From JBLMYQ01 sp050260055 (lineage in GTDB: Bacteria > Bacillota > Clostridia > Acetivibrionales > UBA4821): 64,000 nt of DNA. Made by a program: the position numbers and the translations under genes. The stretch covers positions 62,001 to 126,000 of the forward strand of contig JBLNBO010000047.1 in assembly GCA_050260055.1 (NCBI GenBank), written 5' to 3'. Below are positions 60,912 to 64,000 of this stretch, in pieces. Position 1 is the stretch's first letter. Every line of letters begins with the position of its first letter. The notes under the pieces were generated by a model. The model saw nothing but the letters and a program-made list of their open reading frames with translations, was not told where the DNA came from and searched no databases.

Positions 60912-63377
60912 ATGTCTATTAGGAAAAAGACGCTGATAATAGTAACATTTATACTTATTTGTTTGATGTTTATACTTGATATACTTTCAAATAATATTCT
61001 TATGGACAGCTATTCAAGAATGGAAGCGGATGATGCAAAAAAGAATATTGATAGAGCTAAAGAAGCATATGAATATGATTTATCCATAATTAATTCATTG
61101 GTTAAAGATTGGGCTACATGGACAGATACATATCAGTTTATGCAAGATAAAAATAAAGAATATTTAGAATCAAATCTTGTCGAATCAACTTTTACGGAGT
61201 TTAATCTTAACGCTATTATTTATATCAATAATTCGGGGGAGATTGTCTATTCTAAGGGATTTGATTTAAAAACGAATAGAGAAATACCGATTTCAGAAAA
61301 TCTTAAAAAGCATATTACAAAGAAAGGCCTTCTAAATCTTCCAGATAAGAAAAGCATGATAAAAGGCGTTATAATTCTGCCAGAAGCACCAGTGCTTGTT
61401 TCTGCATATCCAATCCTAACTAGCGAAGGTGAAGGGCCGGTTCGCGGTACACTTATAATGGCAAGAAATATAAATGATAAAGAAGTTAAAAGGTTAGCTG
61501 AAAGAACAAACCTTTCTCTTGATGTTATAAGCTTGGATAGCTTGAAAGATGGAGAAATACGGAAAGCTATTATTGAAGGCAGGCAAACTCAACTTTTAAT
61601 ACCAATAAATCAAGAAAAGCTTGCCGGTTTTTTAGTAATCAATGATATATATGGGAAGCCTGCAATTGTTTTAAAGGCGGACATGCCGAGGATGATTTAC
61701 ATACAGGGGAAGAAAAATATGGATTATCTGCTGTATGTATTAATCCTATCAGGTGTTATATTTGGCAGTTTAACAATTTTGATATTGGAAGAAATAGTTC
61801 TAGTTCCTTTATTAAAGTTAAGTAAGGATGTATCCCGGATTGGTTTAACAAGGAATCTTTCTGCCCGGGTTGAAGCCGTAGGTAAAAATGAGTTATCCTG
61901 TCTTGGCCGGGAAATAAACGGTATGCTTTCAGTCATTGAACAATCACAAAAGGATTTGGAACAAAATGAAAAGAAATTCCGGCTGCTTGCAGAAAATGCA
62001 CAGGATATTATTTACCGCATGCAGATTGTTCCTCAAAGAAAAGTTGAATATGTTAGTCCAGCTGTAACCAAAATATCGGGCTTCTCGCCAGATGAACATT
62101 ATAATAATCCGAATTTATTTATCAGTATGACACATCCTGATGATGCGAAAAACTGTAAAGATATGTTTGCACCAGGAGATAATCTTACTAAGCCTTTTAT
62201 GGTTAGATGGATTACGAAAGATAAGAAAACAGTTTGGGTAGAAATTCGAAATGTTCCTATATATGACGGCGATGGGGCATTAATTGCAATAGAAGGAATT
62301 ATTCGTGATATAACAGAAAGCAAACGTATGGAAGAAAGACTTAAATATTTTAGTCTTCATGATGCGTTAACCGGTTTATATAATAGAAACTATTATGAAG
62401 AAGAAATGAAACGTATAGAAACTGGTCGCTATGACTCTGTTTCGGTAATTATATGTGACCTTGATGGTCTAAAACTGATAAATGATACATTAGGCCATGA
62501 AAGAGGAGATATGCTGCTTAAAGAGGTTGCGAAATTTATCAAGCAGAATATTCGAAAGGGAGATGTAGTATCGAGAGTTGGCGGAGACGAATTTGCAGTT
62601 ATTTTACCTAATATAACAAAGAAGATGACAGAAGAAATTTGCACAAGGATTAGACAAAGAATTCAACTTTATGGTGAAAAACATTCGGATATTCCGCTAA
62701 GTGTTTCTATGGGTTATGCAATTGCAGAATCGGGGCCAATTAGTATTGCGAATCTTTTTATGGAAGCTGATAATGCAATGTGTCGGGAAAAGCTGAATCA
62801 GAGCCACAGTGCAAGAAGTGCCATTGTCGAAACTCTTACAAAAGCCCTTCAAGCGAGAGATTTTATTACTGAAGGACATGCTGATAGATTGCAGAACCTG
62901 GTTGTAGAACTTGGGAAGGCAATTGGGCTTTCTGAACGTAATCTTTCTGATTTGAGATTGTTTGCAAAATTCCATGATATAGGGAAAGTTGGAATTCCAG
63001 ATAACATATTATTTAAGCCAGGGCCGCTTACAACTGATGAATATAAAGAAATGAAAAGACATAGTGAAATAGGATTTAAAATTGCTCAAGGATCTCCAGA
63101 TTTGGCAAAAATCAGCGATTGGATTCTTAAGCACCATGAACATTGGAACGGCAGGGGCTATCCTTTAGGGCTAAAGGGTGAAGAAATTCCTTTAGAATGC
63201 AGAATGCTAGGGATAGTTGATGCGTATGATGCAATGGTAAGCGATCGGCCATATAGAAAAGGGCTTGATCATGGAGAAGCAGTTTCAAGATTGGAGAAAG
63301 GTGCGGGAGAACAATTTGACCCGGAATTAGTGCCTAAATTTATTTTAATAGTCAACAAGATAAAAGAATTACAATAA
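60912..63377 (+). CDS. Membrane sensor with CHASE4-like, HAMP, PAS, GGDEF and HD-GYP domains
   Basis: 821 residues. Membrane helices at about 9-27 and 271-293 enclose a CHASE4-like sensor. HAMP follows, then PAS at about 350-470, GGDEF (SRVGGDEFAVILPN, with ICDLDGLKLINDTLGHERGD) and HD-GYP (FHDIGKVGIPDNILFKPGPLT, HHEHWNGRGYPLGLKGEEIP). The GGDEF motif is intact, so both c-di-GMP synthesis and breakdown are possible; in HD-GYP proteins one activity usually dominates. AGGGGG precedes the ATG. Precedes mutS. Confidence 0.93.
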   Translation: MSIRKKTLIIVTFILICLMFILDILSNNILMDSYSRMEADDAKKNIDRAKEAYEYDLSIINSLVKDWATWTDTYQFMQDKNKEYLESNLVESTFTEFNLNAIIYINNSGEIVYSKGFDLKTNREIPISENLKKHITKKGLLNLPDKKSMIKGVIILPEAPVLVSAYPILTSEGEGPVRGTLIMARNINDKEVKRLAERTNLSLDVISLDSLKDGEIRKAIIEGRQTQLLIPINQEKLAGFLVINDIYGKPAIVLKADMPRMIYIQGKKNMDYLLYVLILSGVIFGSLTILILEEIVLVPLLKLSKDVSRIGLTRNLSARVEAVGKNELSCLGREINGMLSVIEQSQKDLEQNEKKFRLLAENAQDIIYRMQIVPQRKVEYVSPAVTKISGFSPDEHYNNPNLFISMTHPDDAKNCKDMFAPGDNLTKPFMVRWITKDKKTVWVEIRNVPIYDGDGALIAIEGIIRDITESKRMEERLKYFSLHDALTGLYNRNYYEEEMKRIETGRYDSVSVIICDLDGLKLINDTLGHERGDMLLKEVAKFIKQNIRKGDVVSRVGGDEFAVILPNITKKMTEEICTRIRQRIQLYGEKHSDIPLSVSMGYAIAESGPISIANLFMEADNAMCREKLNQSHSARSAIVETLTKALQARDFITEGHADRLQNLVVELGKAIGLSERNLSDLRLFAKFHDIGKVGIPDNILFKPGPLTTDEYKEMKRHSEIGFKIAQGSPDLAKISDWILKHHEHWNGRGYPLGLKGEEIPLECRMLGIVDAYDAMVSDRPYRKGLDHGEAVSRLEKGAGEQFDPELVPKFILIVNKIKELQ

Positions 63378-63398
63378 GTAAGAAACTTGGAGGAATAG

Positions 63399-64000
63399 AT
63401 GCCAGAAATTACACCAATGATGCAGCAGTACCTTGATATTAAAAAACAGCATAATGATTGCATCCTTTTCTTTCGCCTAGGAGACTTTTATGAAATGTTC
63501 TTTGAGGATGCACAGTTAGCTTCAAAAGAACTTGAAATAACATTAACCGGAAGAGACTGCGGGCAGGAAGAAAGAGCTCCTATGTGTGGAATCCCCTATC
63601 ACTCTGCTGATACATATATTGCAAAGCTAATTTCTAAGGGTTATAAGGTTGCAATATGTGAACAGGTTGAAGATCCCAGCGAAGCGAAGGGAATTGTAAG
63701 AAGAGAAGTAATAAGAATTGTTACTCCGGGTACTGTCATAGAAGCTAATATGCTTGATGAAAGCAAGAACAATTATATATGTTCAATTTATAAGAGCGGT
63801 ATGAATTATGGGCTCGCAACTGCAGATATTACTACAGGAGATTTTTTTGCAGTGCAGTTTTCAGAAGGCAATACTTTTAATCAACTGCTAAATGAAATTG
63901 CTAAGTATATACCGTCGGAGATTATTATTAATCATGAAATGGATTTATATATAAGCGGGAAAGCTCAAATCAATTCCAGAATGAACACTGCTCTTTGGGC
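63399..64000 (+). CDS. mutS: DNA mismatch repair protein MutS, N-terminal part (3' end outside window)
   Basis: 200 codons visible. Starts MPEITPMMQQYLDIKKQHNDC and contains the mismatch-recognition motif GDFYEMF (Phe-x-Glu) and ERAPMCGIPYHSADTYI, VAICEQVEDPSEAKGIVRR and VTPGT. The connector domain begins GLATADITTGDF. TTGGAGGAATAG precedes the ATG. miaB-mutS neighbourhoods are usual in Clostridia; here the GGDEF/HD-GYP gene lies between. Confidence 0.97.
   Translation, partial: MPEITPMMQQYLDIKKQHNDCILFFRLGDFYEMFFEDAQLASKELEITLTGRDCGQEERAPMCGIPYHSADTYIAKLISKGYKVAICEQVEDPSEAKGIVRREVIRIVTPGTVIEANMLDESKNNYICSIYKSGMNYGLATADITTGDFFAVQFSEGNTFNQLLNEIAKYIPSEIIINHEMDLYISGKAQINSRMNTALW

Overview
The window is low-GC, gene-dense DNA from an endospore-forming member of the Clostridia (Bacillota). 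The evidence is AGGAGG-type ribosome binding sites with frequent TTG/GTG starts, a pro-sigma-K gene, a Gram-positive type IV pilus operon, and the carD-ispD-ispF-miaB-(GGDEF/HD-GYP)-mutS order. I cannot name the genus.

Region 1 (1-17.5 kb) is host backbone. It opens with a type IV pilus operon running from a partial pilB to pilT. The operon includes a fused pilM-pilN gene, two paralogous major-type pilins, a prepilin carrying six kelch repeats, and a stand-alone tandem MshEN (c-di-GMP-binding) protein. Next come a tRNA U34 hydroxylation/methylation pair (trhP and trmR types), a LemA/DUF3137 cluster and a class B penicillin-binding protein.

Region 2 (17.56-50.83 kb) is a sigK gene split at codon 113 by a 32,563-bp element. 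The two sigK parts (17563-17900 and 50464-50827) share an 8-bp core, ATTGAGAA, and rejoin exactly in frame as a 233-residue pro-sigma-K. The element encodes a large serine recombinase at its left end. Its two ends form 20-bp perfect inverted arms, so a nearly palindromic attP can be reconstructed. It is therefore positioned like the skin elements of Bacillus and Clostridioides, but its content is that of an integrative conjugative element. It has a ribbon-helix-helix accessory protein, an HxH relaxase, VirD4, VirB6, PrgI/VirB3 and VirB4. Its cargo is an unknown two-gene pair (22.3-25.2 kb), an Mrr-type nuclease, and a complete dndBCDEA DNA-phosphorothioation operon. Facing dnd is a six-gene operon (35.9-42.8 kb) encoding a PLD-helicase, a 58-residue protein, a DndD-like SMC ATPase, a 121-residue protein, a GHKL ATPase and a methyltransferase-like protein. 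DndFGH is absent, so this operon is the best candidate for the interference half of the phosphorothioation system and the best candidate for a little-described system. It may correspond to the archaeal PbeABCD type, which I cannot confirm here.

Region 3 (50.8-53.3 kb) holds a Crp/Fnr regulator, a ferredoxin-like protein, a cupin and a decayed hcp remnant. After these comes a degenerate second copy of the element right end (HTH fragment) joined to a sigK 3' fragment. The last 94 nt of that copy are identical to the functional sigK 3' end, which is a scar of rearrangement or an older insertion at the same locus.

Region 4 (53.4-64 kb) is host backbone again: a PilZ protein, an unusual PilZ-IstB-like AAA+ fusion, glgB, carD, ispD, ispF, miaB (with a small in-frame repeat insertion), a CHASE4-like/PAS/GGDEF/HD-GYP protein and the start of mutS. 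Cyclic di-GMP-related domains (MshEN, PilZ, GGDEF/HD-GYP) occur on both sides of the element and suggest that the pili are c-di-GMP controlled.
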